Positions 1 to 8,353 of a stretch of 64,000 bases of DNA are shown here, in pieces (position 1 is the first letter of the stretch; each line of letters begins with the position of its first letter). The position numbers and the translations under genes are program-made. The notes below the pieces were generated by a model. The model was not told where the DNA came from. It saw only the letters and a list, made by a program, of their open reading frames with translations, and made no database searches. This DNA is from Chitinophagaceae bacterium (GTDB lineage Bacteria; Bacteroidota; Bacteroidia; Chitinophagales; Chitinophagaceae). The stretch spans positions 28,064-92,063 of the forward strand of contig SCVJ01000022.1 in assembly GCA_004322425.1 (NCBI GenBank), written 5' to 3'.

Positions 1-875
1 TTAATAATCTGTTTTGCAATTAAATAAGAGAGTGTCGAACCTTTGTAACAAACCACTTGCGGAATACCAAACAATGCTGTTTCTAGTGTTGCCGTTCCCG
101 AAGTAACCAATGCCGCTTTTGCTTGCATTACTAAATTATAAGTTTGATTAGTTACAAAGCTCACATTCGAATAATCCTTCAGCAACACATTATAAAAACT
201 GTCTTCAATGCCCGGGGCTTTTGCCACAATAAATTGATAATCGGGAAATGCTGTACTGGCTTTCAGCATAACCGGAAGTTTTTTTAAAATTTCTTGTTTT
301 CTACTTCCAGGTAGTAATGCAATGATTGGTTTTTGTGATAAGGATACTAAGCTGTTTTGTGCTTTGTAATTTTCAATTACTTCTATCAGTGGATGCCCAA
401 CATACTCAACATTCCAACTCCAATTTTTTTCATAGAATTCTTTTTCAAAAGGTAGAATCACCAGCATTTTATCAATACATTTCTTCATCATCTTTACTCT
501 GTTTTCTTTCCAAGCCCAAACTTGCGGAGAAATATAATAGATAACCTTTATGCCTTTTTGTTTTGCCCATTTGGCAATGCGTAAATTAAAACCGGGATAA
601 TCAATTAATATCAACGCATCGGGATGAACGAGTTCAATATCTTGTTTGCAAAATTTAAGATTGTTTATAATTTTAGACAAATTATGTAACACTTCTACAA
701 AACCCATAAAAGCAATATGGCGATAGTGAATCACCAATTCGCCACCGGCTTGTTGCATTTCATCGCCACCCCAACAACGGATAGTTGCTTTGGGATCCAG
801 CTTTTTTATTTCTTTGATTAAATTGCTTCCGTGCAAATCGCCACTGGCTTCTCCTGCTATGATGTAGTATTTCAT
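1..875 (-). CDS. lpxB: Lipid-A-disaccharide synthase, 3' end missing
   Basis: Read directly from the minus strand because the gene leaves the window and is absent from the ORF track. The product begins [17 protein letters not shown], the glycine-rich N-terminal signature of LpxB, and contains [15 protein letters not shown] and [12 protein letters not shown], both typical of the family. LpxB is a GT19 inner-membrane-associated glycosyltransferase that joins UDP-2,3-diacylglucosamine to lipid X to make the lipid A disaccharide. About 291 codons are visible and the frame is still open at the edge (…[14 protein letters not shown]), so roughly the last fifth to quarter lies outside. The start codon directly abuts the stop of the upstream small membrane gene, indicating co-transcription with surE. 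Confidence 0.93.
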   Translation of the reverse strand, partial: MKYYIIAGEASGDLHGSNLIKEIKKLDPKATIRCWGGDEMQQAGGELVIHYRHIAFMGFVEVLHNLSKIINNLKFCKQDIELVHPDALILIDYPGFNLRIAKWAKQKGIKVIYYISPQVWAWKENRVKMMKKCIDKMLVILPFEKEFYEKNWSWNVEYVGHPLIEVIENYKAQNSLVSLSQKPIIALLPGSRKQEILKKLPVMLKASTAFPDYQFIVAKAPGIEDSFYNVLLKDYSNVSFVTNQTYNLVMQAKAALVTSGTATLETALFGIPQVVCYKGSTLSYLIAKQII

Positions 876-1172
876 TTAAAAAATCTTGAGTAACAAAATA
901 CCAATTCCGTAAATAAGTGTAGTAGCAAAAATTCCTTTGGCGGTATTATCGCGATGAGTATTGATATAAATAGTAAATAATACCGCATTGGCCAACAGGC
1001 AAAGTGAACCAATCGAAGTAATCAATGCGTTGGTGTGAATGAATTCATCTAAGAAAGTGCTAAAATTTAGGAAAGAAAATTTAAAAAAATAAATGACGAG
1101 TAACCCGACAATCGGTCCAAACAAACCCAATAACAAACCCATCGTAAGATTATCTTTTTTAAATAAAAACAT
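876..1172 (-). CDS. Small integral membrane protein between surE and lpxB
   Basis: About 98 residues with roughly three hydrophobic segments (GLLLGLFGPIVGLLVIYFF, ALITSIGSLCLLANAVLFTIYI, GIFATTLIYGIGILLL), so probably an inner-membrane protein. The track's start is a TTG at 1178. I prefer the ATG at 1172, which overlaps the surE stop as TAATG and suggests translational coupling. Its stop directly abuts the lpxB start. I recognise no enzymatic motif. The position inside a surE-lpxB unit hints at an envelope role, but that is inference from context only. Confidence 0.75.
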   Translation of the reverse strand: MFLFKKDNLTMGLLLGLFGPIVGLLVIYFFKFSFLNFSTFLDEFIHTNALITSIGSLCLLANAVLFTIYINTHRDNTAKGIFATTLIYGIGILLLKIF

Positions 1173-1948
1173 TACCAAGTTTTTTCAAGTTTATTTTTTA
1201 ATTCATAATTCGTCAAATCAAATTGCACAGGGACAACACTTACATAATTATTGGCCAAAGCCCACACGTCGGTATCTTTTCCTTTGTCAAAATTTACAAA
1301 TTCACCGGTCAACCAATAATATTTTTTGCCGTGCGGATCTTGTCGCTCCACAAAATCTTCAACATATTTTGCATACGCTTGTCGGCAAATTTTTATTCCT
1401 TTAATAAGTTCTTGCGGAATAGCCGGAAAATTAACGTTTAAAACCATGTGCTTGTCTAGTTTTGATTGAAGTAATTTTTCAACAATCATTCGAGCATATT
1501 TTTTAGCGCCACTAAAATCAGCATCTAAACTAAAATCTAAAAGTGAAAATCCTACAGACGGAATACTTTCTATAGCGGCTTCTACAGCAGCTGACATGGT
1601 TCCGGAATAAATTACATTAATACTGTGATTGGCACCGTGGTTAATTCCACTAAGGCATAAATCGGGCTTTCTGTGTAATACTTTATCAACAGCCAATTTT
1701 ACACAATCTACCGGCGTACCTGTACAAGAATAAGCATCTTCAATACCGGGTATTTTTACTTTTTGAAGCCGTAATGGAGATCCAATAGTAATAGCGTGCC
1801 CCATTCCCGACTGAGGTTTATCGGGAGCCACTACAATAATTTTTCCTAAATCTTTTACAGCATCAATTAAATTCAAAATTCCTGGTGCTGTAACGCCATC
1901 ATCATTTGTAATAAGTATAACCGGTTTTTCTTTTTTCCTTTTTGCCAT
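1172..1948 (-). CDS. surE: 5'/3'-nucleotidase SurE
   Basis: The product opens PVILITNDDGVTAPGI, the SurE signature with the catalytic Asp-Asp pair that binds the divalent metal. It continues with VAPDKPQSGMGHAIT, SGINHGANHSINVIYSGTMSAA and VNVNFP-like segments (VLNVNFPAIP), as in the SurE nucleotidase fold. SurE dephosphorylates nucleoside 5'- or 3'-monophosphates in the cytoplasm and is linked to stationary-phase survival. The track extends the ORF upstream to 2071, but that part would overlap the divergent regulator and lacks family similarity. The ATG at 1948 (MAKRKKEK…) gives 258 residues, the usual size. It is the first gene of a surE-membrane protein-lpxB unit. Confidence 0.95.
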   Translation of the reverse strand: MAKRKKEKPVILITNDDGVTAPGILNLIDAVKDLGKIIVVAPDKPQSGMGHAITIGSPLRLQKVKIPGIEDAYSCTGTPVDCVKLAVDKVLHRKPDLCLSGINHGANHSINVIYSGTMSAAVEAAIESIPSVGFSLLDFSLDADFSGAKKYARMIVEKLLQSKLDKHMVLNVNFPAIPQELIKGIKICRQAYAKYVEDFVERQDPHGKKYYWLTGEFVNFDKGKDTDVWALANNYVSVVPVQFDLTNYELKNKLEKTW

Positions 1949-2064
1949 AAATTTTTTGCTACAACAAAAATCATTTCTTTTTTCGGGCATTCCAACAGGA
2001 AGTAAAAAAATATTTTTAAAATCTAAAATAATTAGTAATTTGCAGCTAAACGAATTAGTATTAT

Positions 2065-2814
2065 ATGTCATTTGCCAATCAAAACATGAAATATTTGCGC
2101 AAGTTGCGCGGATGGACTCAACAAGAATTTGCCAATAAACTTCGTATTAAGCAATCACTAATTGGAGCGTACGAAGAAGAAAGAGCCAAGCCCCGAATTG
2201 ATATTTTGGAAGCAGTCTGCGACATTTTCAAACTTTCCATGGATGAAATACTTCGTACAGATTTAAGTGACAATAAAGGAAATTATTTGGCAAAACGCAG
2301 AAGTTTGAAATTAGCGGGTGGACGTCCCGACATCCCTTTTGTTCCGGTAAAAGCAGCGGCAGGATATTTAAATGGTTTTGCCGATCCTGATTATATTGAT
2401 GAGTTAAATACGTTTACACTTCCAATGCTTACCGGTGGAAATTATCGAGCCTTTGAAATCATGGGCGATTCTATGTTACCCACTACGAGTGGCTCTATCA
2501 TCGTTTGTGAAAAGTTAGAAAGCATTGAGGATGCAAAAATGAACCATACGTATATTGTTGTTTCTAAGTCAGACGGAATTGTTTATAAGCGAATAGAAAA
2601 AAACAATCGCATTAAAAATAAGTTGTCATTAATTAGCGATAATCCGGCTTATCATACGTACACTATTAACACAGAAGAAGTGATGGAGCTTTGGCAAGCA
2701 GCAGTAGTTATTAGTAGAGCCGGCTCCCAACAAAGATGGGATATCAATCAGTTGGCTAATATTGTAACTAACCTCCATCAGCAAGTAAGTACTATGAAAA
2801 AGAAAATGAATTAA
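2065..2814 (+). CDS. XRE-type HTH regulator with S24 (LexA/CI-like) peptidase domain
   Basis: Residues about 8-62 form an XRE helix-turn-helix (LRGWTQQEFANKLRIKQSLIGAYEEERAKP). Residues about 90-225 are an S24 domain: FVPVKAAAGYLNGF carries an Ala-Gly pair at 99-100 matching the LexA/CI cleavage position, IMGDSMLPT supplies the candidate nucleophile Ser136, and GIVYKRIEK supplies the candidate general base Lys175. The Ala-Gly/Ser/Lys spacing is close to that in LexA. A hydrophilic, possibly coiled tail ends the protein. Proteins of this type are repressors inactivated by self-cleavage, often in DNA-damage responses, although some keep the fold without cleaving. It is divergent from surE and shares its last bases with the convergent next gene. 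The regulon cannot be seen from here. MKYLRKL at residue 8 is an alternative start. Confidence 0.88.
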   Translation: MSFANQNMKYLRKLRGWTQQEFANKLRIKQSLIGAYEEERAKPRIDILEAVCDIFKLSMDEILRTDLSDNKGNYLAKRRSLKLAGGRPDIPFVPVKAAAGYLNGFADPDYIDELNTFTLPMLTGGNYRAFEIMGDSMLPTTSGSIIVCEKLESIEDAKMNHTYIVVSKSDGIVYKRIEKNNRIKNKLSLISDNPAYHTYTINTEEVMELWQAAVVISRAGSQQRWDINQLANIVTNLHQQVSTMKKKMN

Positions 2815-3992
2815 TAAACGGCATTAATATTTCCATCCTGCCATTTTATAAAATATATTTTCTTGTTTTCAAAATAGTCCAACACTAATGTTTTTCGATT
2901 TACGACAGGATGAATATCGAAATTTGTAAATACATTAAAATTGCTTGTTGTTAAGTGCGAAGAAAGGTCTGTTTTATATTGACGAAGCAAGTAAGCATAC
3001 TTTAACATTACCTCAAAACCACGGAAAATCATATCGCTCGGACGAGCATACATAGAAAGTTGAAACTGATTGGTAATACTTTGAATCAAACTATTTGACT
3101 TATCAAAATAAAATGGTTGCCCATAATAAAGTGTCATTGTTTTGAAACCGGAAGCCACAAATTCTTTGCTGAATGAATGAAAAGTGGGCATCCCAAAAAC
3201 CGTCAATGGATACAAATCACTTATTGAAGCCAATTGAAAAGTAAGATGTTGGCTAAAAAAATCGTCAAGACTAGCAACTAAGCAAATATTTTGTCCATTA
3301 CTATCAAGTTGTTTCGTGATATTTTCAATGGTGTACTTTTCAGATAAATCAACAAATTTAAATTTTAAAATACCATCTGTCTTCAGTTGATTGTAGTTTG
3401 CTAAATAAGAGGAAATCAATTCTTCGGTTTGTCCTTTTTTTCTGAAAACAAGAATTGTTTTAGTTGGAAACTCTTTCTTTATAAAAGTACAAATTCCTTC
3501 CACATGTGTTTTAAGTGAAGGGTTTAAAAGTACGAACCATGGATTATTACTAACATTTGCATCATTCGGAAGGTTGACATTTATAAATGGAATCTGTTTG
3601 CTTTTAGCAACTGTTGCAATTTGTTGGCTTTCCGAAATTGAAGCATGTGCGATTATTAATTGTAAATCTTTTAAAACCGAATTGGTTAATTGTTGTGCAA
3701 TTGTTTTTTGTTTCGATCTTGTATCAAACACAAATACTTCAAACGGAATATTTTCTCTGCTTAACGAATCGATGGCTAGTTGAATTCCTTCGTAAAATTC
3801 AAGTCCGGGGTTAATAAACTTTGGAAAAATACTGTCGTACCGATAATGATCAGATGCGTCAAATGCGGAATCTAAATATAGCGGAACAAAAATGGCAATC
3901 TTTGTTTTTGAAAACGGTTCAATTTTCTGAGCTTGTACTAGTTGATTACAACTAATGAACACAAAGAAAAATAAAATGAAACACTTTTGCAT
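2811..3992 (-). CDS. Periplasmic ligand-binding protein, Peripla_BP_6-like
   Basis: An N-terminal hydrophobic export signal (MQKCFILFFFVFISCNQLVQAQ) contains FISC, so lipidation is possible, although a cleavage after VQAQ is also plausible. The rest resembles type 1 periplasmic binding proteins of the branched-chain amino-acid ABC family: KIAIFVPLYLDSAF at the start of lobe 1, GLEFYEGIQLAIDSL, then an alternating alpha/beta pattern of about 390 residues. There is no LysM domain, which some Bacteroidota relatives carry, and no ABC permease or ATPase is nearby. It may therefore be a sensor or orphan binding protein rather than part of a transporter; the ligand is unknown. Its stop overlaps the stop of the XRE-S24 gene by four bases. 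Confidence 0.72.
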   Translation of the reverse strand: MQKCFILFFFVFISCNQLVQAQKIEPFSKTKIAIFVPLYLDSAFDASDHYRYDSIFPKFINPGLEFYEGIQLAIDSLSRENIPFEVFVFDTRSKQKTIAQQLTNSVLKDLQLIIAHASISESQQIATVAKSKQIPFINVNLPNDANVSNNPWFVLLNPSLKTHVEGICTFIKKEFPTKTILVFRKKGQTEELISSYLANYNQLKTDGILKFKFVDLSEKYTIENITKQLDSNGQNICLVASLDDFFSQHLTFQLASISDLYPLTVFGMPTFHSFSKEFVASGFKTMTLYYGQPFYFDKSNSLIQSITNQFQLSMYARPSDMIFRGFEVMLKYAYLLRQYKTDLSSHLTTSNFNVFTNFDIHPVVNRKTLVLDYFENKKIYFIKWQDGNINAVY

Positions 3993-4028
3993 GACGCAAT
4001 TTATTTAAAGTGCAGTTTCAGAAATTAA

Positions 4029-5564
4029 TTATTCCCATTCAATGGTTGCGGGAGGCTTGCTGCTAATATCGTAAACAACTCGATTGATTCCTTTTACCTG
4101 ATTGATGATTTCGTTGGAAACATTGGCTAAAAAATCAAAAGGCACTTGTGCCCAATCTGCCGTCATTCCATCAACGCTGGTTACGGCCCTAAGTGCTAAC
4201 GTAAATTCATAAGTTCTTTCATCGCCCATAACACCCACACTTTTTACTGGTAAAAGAATAGCACCGGCCTGCCAAATTTTTTCGTATAGATTATGTTTCT
4301 TTAGAGCATTAATAAAAATGGCATCAGCCTCTTGCAATAAAATTATTTTTTCTTCATTTATTTCACCCAAAATACGAATGGCTAAACCAGGGCCGGGAAA
4401 GGGATGGCGATTTATAAGTTCGGTAGGAATTCCTAATTCTAATCCCACTTTTCTTACTTCGTCTTTGAATAAATAACGTAATGGCTCTACTAATTCAAGA
4501 TGCATTTGTTCAGGAAGTCCGCCCACATTGTGGTGAGATTTTATAGTAGCAGCGGGCCCATGAACTGAAATACTTTCAATTACATCGGGATAAATAGTTC
4601 CTTGTCCCAATAATTCAATTCCTTCAAATTTTTTAGCTTGTTCCTGAAATACTTCAATAAACAGTCGACCGATTATTTTTCTTTTTTCTTCAGGATCAGA
4701 TTTTCCAGCTAAAGCGGTATAAAATTTTTCTTTGGCATTGATACCGGTTACATTCAATGCTAGTTGATCGTAAGTAGCCAACACTTCTTCAAACTCATTT
4801 TTCCTAAGCAAGCCATTATCTACAAATATTCCGAACAACTGATCTCCGATGGCTCGATGAATTAATGTGGCCGCTACGGTTGAATCAACACCTCCACTCA
4901 AAGCCATAATTACTTTTCTATTGCCAATTTGTTTTTTTAACATCTCTAAGGTGTCGGAAATAAAATGAGCCGGTGTCCAACTTTGTGAACAACCACAAAT
5001 AGCAACTAAAAAATTTTGTATTATTTTTTTACCATCAACACTATGATACACTTCAGGATGAAATTGTAGACCATAAAGAGGGTTTGATTCTTTACCGCAT
5101 TTTTTAAAAGCAGCAATGGGAATATTTTCAGTTGTTGCAAGCAGCTCAAAATCGGGGGGTAATTCTAATACAGAATCTGCGTGACTCATCCACACTTGAG
5201 AATTATTTGATACTCCTTTAAATAATATATCTTCTTTATTTTTTTTGAGAAAAGCTCTTCCATATTCTCGCTTGCTGCTTTTTTCAACTCGACCACCAAA
5301 TTGTTTTGCAGTTAATTGTGCTCCAAAACAAACTCCGAGCACAGGTAAGCGGCTGATCATAAATGCGATATTAACAGCGGGTGCATTTTGATCGTTTACT
5401 GAAAAAGGAGAACCACTGAGTATAATTCCTTTCAACGAAGAATCGTATTCAAAGTTTTTATTATAAGGAACAATTTCACAATACACATTGGCTTCTCGAA
5501 CAACCCGAGCAATGAGTTGAGTATACTGCGAACCAAAATCAAGAATGAGTATTTTTTCTTTCAT
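4029..5564 (-). CDS. guaA: GMP synthase (glutamine-hydrolysing)
   Basis: This is a full-length 511-residue GuaA, which aminates XMP to GMP in purine synthesis. The N-terminal class I amidotransferase domain shows the nucleophile in [10 protein letters not shown] (about Cys79) and the His/Glu of [10 protein letters not shown] (about 169-171). The ATP-pyrophosphatase domain has the P-loop SGGVDS at about 223-228. The C-terminal dimerisation domain ends with [11 protein letters not shown], the conserved GuaA terminus. The upstream enzyme IMP dehydrogenase is also in the window, about 39 kb away, so the gua genes are not in one operon. A TAACTTCG box lies only seven bases before the ATG. Confidence 0.98.
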   Translation of the reverse strand: MKEKILILDFGSQYTQLIARVVREANVYCEIVPYNKNFEYDSSLKGIILSGSPFSVNDQNAPAVNIAFMISRLPVLGVCFGAQLTAKQFGGRVEKSSKREYGRAFLKKNKEDILFKGVSNNSQVWMSHADSVLELPPDFELLATTENIPIAAFKKCGKESNPLYGLQFHPEVYHSVDGKKIIQNFLVAICGCSQSWTPAHFISDTLEMLKKQIGNRKVIMALSGGVDSTVAATLIHRAIGDQLFGIFVDNGLLRKNEFEEVLATYDQLALNVTGINAKEKFYTALAGKSDPEEKRKIIGRLFIEVFQEQAKKFEGIELLGQGTIYPDVIESISVHGPAATIKSHHNVGGLPEQMHLELVEPLRYLFKDEVRKVGLELGIPTELINRHPFPGPGLAIRILGEINEEKIILLQEADAIFINALKKHNLYEKIWQAGAILLPVKSVGVMGDERTYEFTLALRAVTSVDGMTADWAQVPFDFLANVSNEIINQVKGINRVVYDISSKPPATIEWE

Positions 5565-5571
5565 GAAAGTG

Positions 5572-5579
5572 CGAAGTTA
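5572..5579 (-). promoter_or_regulatory. Putative -7 box of guaA (TAACTTCG)
   Basis: On the minus strand TAACTTCG resembles the Bacteroidota -7 element TAnnTTTG with one mismatch. It is followed by seven bases and the guaA ATG. No clear -33 TTG was found at the usual distance, so support is moderate. Confidence 0.4.
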
Positions 5580-5660
5580 AAGAAAACGATTTGGGTAATT
5601 AAGTTATATTGCAGGAAGACTAAAAGCATTGTAAATACTAATTTTTGAAATCAGAAATTA

Positions 5661-6512
5661 ATGCATTCAGAAAAACATATTGCTATTGTTTGTAATAGAT
5701 TGGCTGGCTCCGGTAGGGCGGTTACATTGGCGAATAAAATTTCTGAAGTACTGAATCAAAAAAAAATTATTCATACATTATTCAACGGAGATTGGCCGAA
5801 AACATTTGAAGGAATTACGAATATATTTATCGTTGGTGGCGATGGTACCTTGAATTATTTTGTAAACCAATATTCCAATATTCAATTACCACTGGCTGTT
5901 TTTAACGGAGGCACAGGTAATGATTTCCATTGGCTACTTTATGGAAAGATTAGTTTTGAGGATCAATTGGAATTAGTCTTAAAGGCAACTCCACGAACTA
6001 TTGATGGCGGTAGATGCAACGATAAGTATTTTATCAATGGGGTAGGCATTGGCTTCGAAGGTGCTGTTGCAAAAAGCCTTACGGGTAAAAAAAAATTACC
6101 GGGAAAAACTTCATTCATGTTGGCCATTCTACAGAAAATATTTTTTTATCGATCTCGGACTTATCAGGTTAAAATTGAAAATGAACAATTCGAAAATACC
6201 TATTTTTTAATTAGTGTGATGAATGGAAAAAGAGCAGGTGGCGGCTTTTATATTGCACCAAATGCTACAATAACCGACGGTCTTTTGGAAGTGGTAATCA
6301 TTAAAAAATTGCACCCGCTAAAAAGATTACGTTGGTTGCCCGTTATAGAAAAAGGAAAACATATGCAGCTTTCGATTGTTGAAAGCAGGAAGATTTCAAA
6401 GATTAACATTCAAAGTAATACAATTATCGAAGCGCATTTGGATGGGGAATATTATGAAGCCGATAAACTTGAAATAGAAATATTAGAAGGGAGATATTTG
6501 TTTTGCTATTAA
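5661..6512 (+). CDS. Diacylglycerol kinase-family lipid kinase (YegS/DagK-like)
   Basis: 283 residues with the DAGK catalytic signature: N-terminal AIVCNRLAGSGRA, the nucleotide-binding GGDGTLN at residues 59-65 and FNGGTGNDF at about 81-89, followed by DGGRCNDKYFINGVGIGFEG. The C-terminal half (GGGFYIAPNATITDGLLEVVII, EAHLDGE) matches the beta-sandwich part of the YegS/DagK fold. Family members phosphorylate diacylglycerol, phosphatidylglycerol or sphingoid lipids at the cytoplasmic face of the membrane. The exact substrate cannot be read from the sequence, and sphingolipid phosphorylation is possible in this phylum. It stands alone, divergent from guaA. Confidence 0.87.
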   Translation: MHSEKHIAIVCNRLAGSGRAVTLANKISEVLNQKKIIHTLFNGDWPKTFEGITNIFIVGGDGTLNYFVNQYSNIQLPLAVFNGGTGNDFHWLLYGKISFEDQLELVLKATPRTIDGGRCNDKYFINGVGIGFEGAVAKSLTGKKKLPGKTSFMLAILQKIFFYRSRTYQVKIENEQFENTYFLISVMNGKRAGGGFYIAPNATITDGLLEVVIIKKLHPLKRLRWLPVIEKGKHMQLSIVESRKISKINIQSNTIIEAHLDGEYYEADKLEIEILEGRYLFCY

Positions 6513-6518
6513 AGCATA

Positions 6519-6544
6519 AAAAAAAGTCCGACATTGTCGGACTC
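6519..6544 (-). terminator. Rho-independent terminator of the RRM gene
   Basis: AGTCCGAC-ATT-GTCGGACT forms a perfect 8-bp stem with a 3-base loop. Read on the minus strand it is followed by a run of eight T. It sits about 25 bases downstream of the RRM stop codon and may also stop read-through from the convergent lipid kinase gene. Confidence 0.85.
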
Positions 6545-6570
6545 CTTCAAAACAGTTGTATTAATAAAAA

Positions 6571-6957
6571 TTAATATCCGCCGCTGTTGTAGCCACCGCG
6601 ATCACGACCACCACCGTAGCCGCCACCGCCGCCTTTGTTGTAGCCGCCTTTTTTAAAGCCGCCACCACCGCTGTTGCCACCGAAGCTGCGTTTTTTAAAG
6701 CCATCACCACCTTCTTCTTTGGGACGACTTTCGTTAACTACGATGTTGCGACCGTCAAGCTCAGTTCCGTTCAAAGCAGCAATTGCTGCGTTAGCTTGTT
6801 CTGCGGTTGCCATTTCAACAAAACCAAACCCTTTGCTGCGGCCTGTGAATTTGTCGGTAACAATTTTGGCTGAAGTTACTTCGCCATGCTGTGCAAATAA
6901 ATTTTGCAAATCCTGATCTTTCAGGTTCCAGCTTAGATTTCCTGCGTAAATGTTCAT
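6571..6957 (-). CDS. RRM-domain RNA-binding protein with glycine-rich tail
   Basis: Residues 1-80 form one RNA recognition motif with RNP2 (IYAGNLSW) and RNP1 (KGFGFVEM). The tail from about residue 88 is built of Gly/Arg/Lys/Tyr repeats (GGGGFKKGGYNKGGGGGYGGG). This architecture matches the small bacterial RRM proteins of cyanobacteria and Bacteroidota, which bind single-stranded RNA and are often cold-induced or act in post-transcriptional control. The tail is locally GC-rich because of Gly codons in an otherwise AT-rich region. The gene is monocistronic, with its own terminator, and is preceded by an unusually long leader. Confidence 0.93.
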   Translation of the reverse strand: MNIYAGNLSWNLKDQDLQNLFAQHGEVTSAKIVTDKFTGRSKGFGFVEMATAEQANAAIAALNGTELDGRNIVVNESRPKEEGGDGFKKRSFGGNSGGGGFKKGGYNKGGGGGYGGGRDRGGYNSGGY

Positions 6958-7108
6958 TGTTGAGAATTTAATAAAACAAAATAAGTGATCGACAGTAGAC
7001 AGTATGCTATGAACATTTACTTAAAAATAAAAAGTCCAAAGATCTTGTGAGACTGTAAAGAGCACCAAATACGATGCAAAGCTAAGCATTTTGATGAATT
7101 TAGTCAAA
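6958..7108 (-). promoter_or_regulatory. Promoter and about 115-nt leader of the RRM gene
   Basis: On the minus strand TTTG (7105-7108), a 20-base spacer and TAGCTTTG (7077-7084) make a near-consensus Bacteroidota sigma-A promoter. The ATG is at 6957, so the transcript should carry roughly 115 untranslated bases, far longer than most leaders in this window. The leader is AT-rich and contains a short direct repeat (CTGTCtaCTGTC). I see no protein-coding content. Confidence 0.65.
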
Positions 7109-7157
7109 AATTTCTACTTGGTATGTAGTTTACAGAATAGTTGTAGTTATTGGAATG

Positions 7158-7187
7158 AAAAAAACCTCTCATTCTTGAGAGGTTTTT
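7158..7187 (-). terminator. Terminator of the rpsF-rpsR-rplI operon
   Basis: AAAACCTCTCA-ttct-TGAGAGGTTTT is an 11-bp perfect stem with a 4-base loop. On the minus strand it runs straight into a T tract. It lies just beyond the rplI stop codon. Confidence 0.85.
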
Positions 7188-7208
7188 AGCTTAAAAAGTT
7201 GTCGTAAG

Positions 7209-7655
7209 TTATTCGCTTATTACTTCAAAATCAACAGAAGTAGTTTGGTTATTACCAAAATCGATATGAGCTTTATAAGATCCAATTTCTTTCACTTCGT
7301 CTGTGATGGTTATTTTTTTACGATCAATTTGAAATCCTCTTTGTTCGCTAATTGCACGGCTTATTTGTAAAGTTGTTACACTTCCAAAAATTTTACCACT
7401 CGTACCAGATTTTGCATTTATTTTCAGAGGGGATTCAATCAACTTCGCTATTACGCTACTGATTTCGGCCAACATTATTTCTTCTTTTTTCTTAAGCTGT
7501 TTCAATCTTTCTTCTAACTGCTTCAAGTTGCTTTTACTTGCTTCTACGGCAAGTTTTTTAGGAAAAAGAAAGTTGCGAGCATAACCATTTTTTACTTTTA
7601 CAACCTCGTTAATACCACCTAAATTATCTACATCTTTAATTAATATAATTTCCAT
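7209..7655 (-). CDS. rplI: 50S ribosomal protein L9
   Basis: 148 residues, the standard L9 length. The N-terminal domain MEIILIKDVDNLGGINEVVKVKNGYARNFLFPKKLA is the conserved rRNA-binding part. A charged connecting helix follows (LKQLEERLKQLKKKEEIML), and the C-terminal domain has SGKIFGSVTTLQISRAI. L9 binds 23S rRNA near the L1 stalk. It is the last gene of the rpsF-rpsR-rplI operon, separated from rpsR by 70 bases that can form two small hairpins. Confidence 0.98.
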   Translation of the reverse strand: MEIILIKDVDNLGGINEVVKVKNGYARNFLFPKKLAVEASKSNLKQLEERLKQLKKKEEIMLAEISSVIAKLIESPLKINAKSGTSGKIFGSVTTLQISRAISEQRGFQIDRKKITITDEVKEIGSYKAHIDFGNNQTTSVDFEVISE

Positions 7656-7675
7656 AACTTTTAGTTTTACTGCCC

Positions 7676-7711
7676 CAGTCGGCTTTGACTGTCACCCGAA
7701 ATTAATTTTCG
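7676..7711. other. Paired small hairpins between rpsR and rplI
   Basis: CAGTC-ggcttt-GACTG and CGAAA-ttaat-TTTCG lie next to each other in the rpsR-rplI spacer. Each stem is only 5 bp with no T tract, so they are not terminators. They could influence rplI translation or RNA processing; this is inference from structure only. Confidence 0.35.
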
Positions 7712-7725
7712 AGATTAGAGGAGCA

Positions 7726-7992
7726 TTACTTTAATAAATCGGTTACATAAGGCAATAATGCCACTTGACGGGCTTTTTTTACAGCTTCGCTTACTTTTCG
7801 TTGGTATTTTAAAGAATTACCAGAAAGTCGGCGAGGTAATAATTTGCCTTGTTCGTTTAAAAATCTTTTTAGAAACTCCACATCTTTATAATCGATGTAG
7901 CGGATGCCATATTTTTTAAAGCGACAGAACTTCTTAGGTCTCTTTTCGCTTTTAATGGCGGTTAGGTATCTTATTTCATTTGCCTTTGCCAT
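7726..7992 (-). CDS. rpsR: 30S ribosomal protein S18
   Basis: 88 residues with the S18 core: [64 protein letters not shown]18 pairs with S6 on the 30S platform. It begins four bases after the rpsF stop, so the two partners are translated from one message in order. Confidence 0.98.
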   Translation of the reverse strand: MAKANEIRYLTAIKSEKRPKKFCRFKKYGIRYIDYKDVEFLKRFLNEQGKLLPRRLSGNSLKYQRKVSEAVKKARQVALLPYVTDLLK

Positions 7993-7996
7993 AATT

Positions 7997-8353
7997 TTAT
8001 GCCTCCATTATTTTTTGAGTTCCTGTTTTAACACCACTTTTCTTTTTAAAATTATACTCGACGGCGTATTTATCGAGTTTGGTTGTCATGTGACGTAGTA
8101 CAGACTCATCACGTAGCAATTGAATTTTTAGCTTTTCATTGAAGTCGGATGGCGCTGTAAATTCCATAACCCAATAAAGTCCAGTTGTCTTTTTTTGGAT
8201 TGGATAGGCCAGTGATTTTAATCCCCAAGGATTATCGTGTACAATTTCGCCTTTTACAGATGTAACTAGCGAAGCGTATTTTTTTTGAGCGGCTAAAAAT
8301 TCTTCATCGCTCAACACGGGGGTAAAAATCACCATTAATTCATAATTGTTCAT
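7997..8353 (-). CDS. rpsF: 30S ribosomal protein S6
   Basis: 118 residues starting [19 protein letters not shown], the conserved S6 N-terminus, with the family motif [22 protein letters not shown] and the central [15 protein letters not shown]. It ends in a short Lys-rich tail. S6 forms a heterodimer with S18 on the small subunit. It is the first gene of rpsF-rpsR-rplI, transcribed from a promoter about 85 bases upstream. Confidence 0.98.
   Translation of the reverse strand: MNNYELMVIFTPVLSDEEFLAAQKKYASLVTSVKGEIVHDNPWGLKSLAYPIQKKTTGLYWVMEFTAPSDFNEKLKIQLLRDESVLRHMTTKLDKYAVEYNFKKKSGVKTGTQKIMEA

Noticed and set aside
1-3. TTA at the window edge as a possible stop codon of lpxB
   Set aside because: Counting from the ATG at 873-875, codons begin at multiples of three, so positions 1-3 are out of frame; the reading frame is still open at the edge.
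326-544. 72-codon plus-strand ORF inside lpxB
   Set aside because: Antisense shadow of a clear coding gene, with no signal or domain of its own.
1949-2071. Upstream extension of the surE ORF to 2071
   Set aside because: The extra 41 residues overlap the divergent regulator's start and lack SurE likeness; MAKRKKEKPVILITNDDG is the family N-terminus.
2065-2814. XRE-S24 protein as a prophage CI repressor
   Set aside because: No phage structural, integrase or replication genes flank it, and both neighbours are core genes.
6958-7208. tRNA or known small RNA in the 251-base gap between the RRM and rplI genes
   Set aside because: No cloverleaf or CCA-type acceptor pairing was found; the gap is explained by a promoter, a leader and a terminator.
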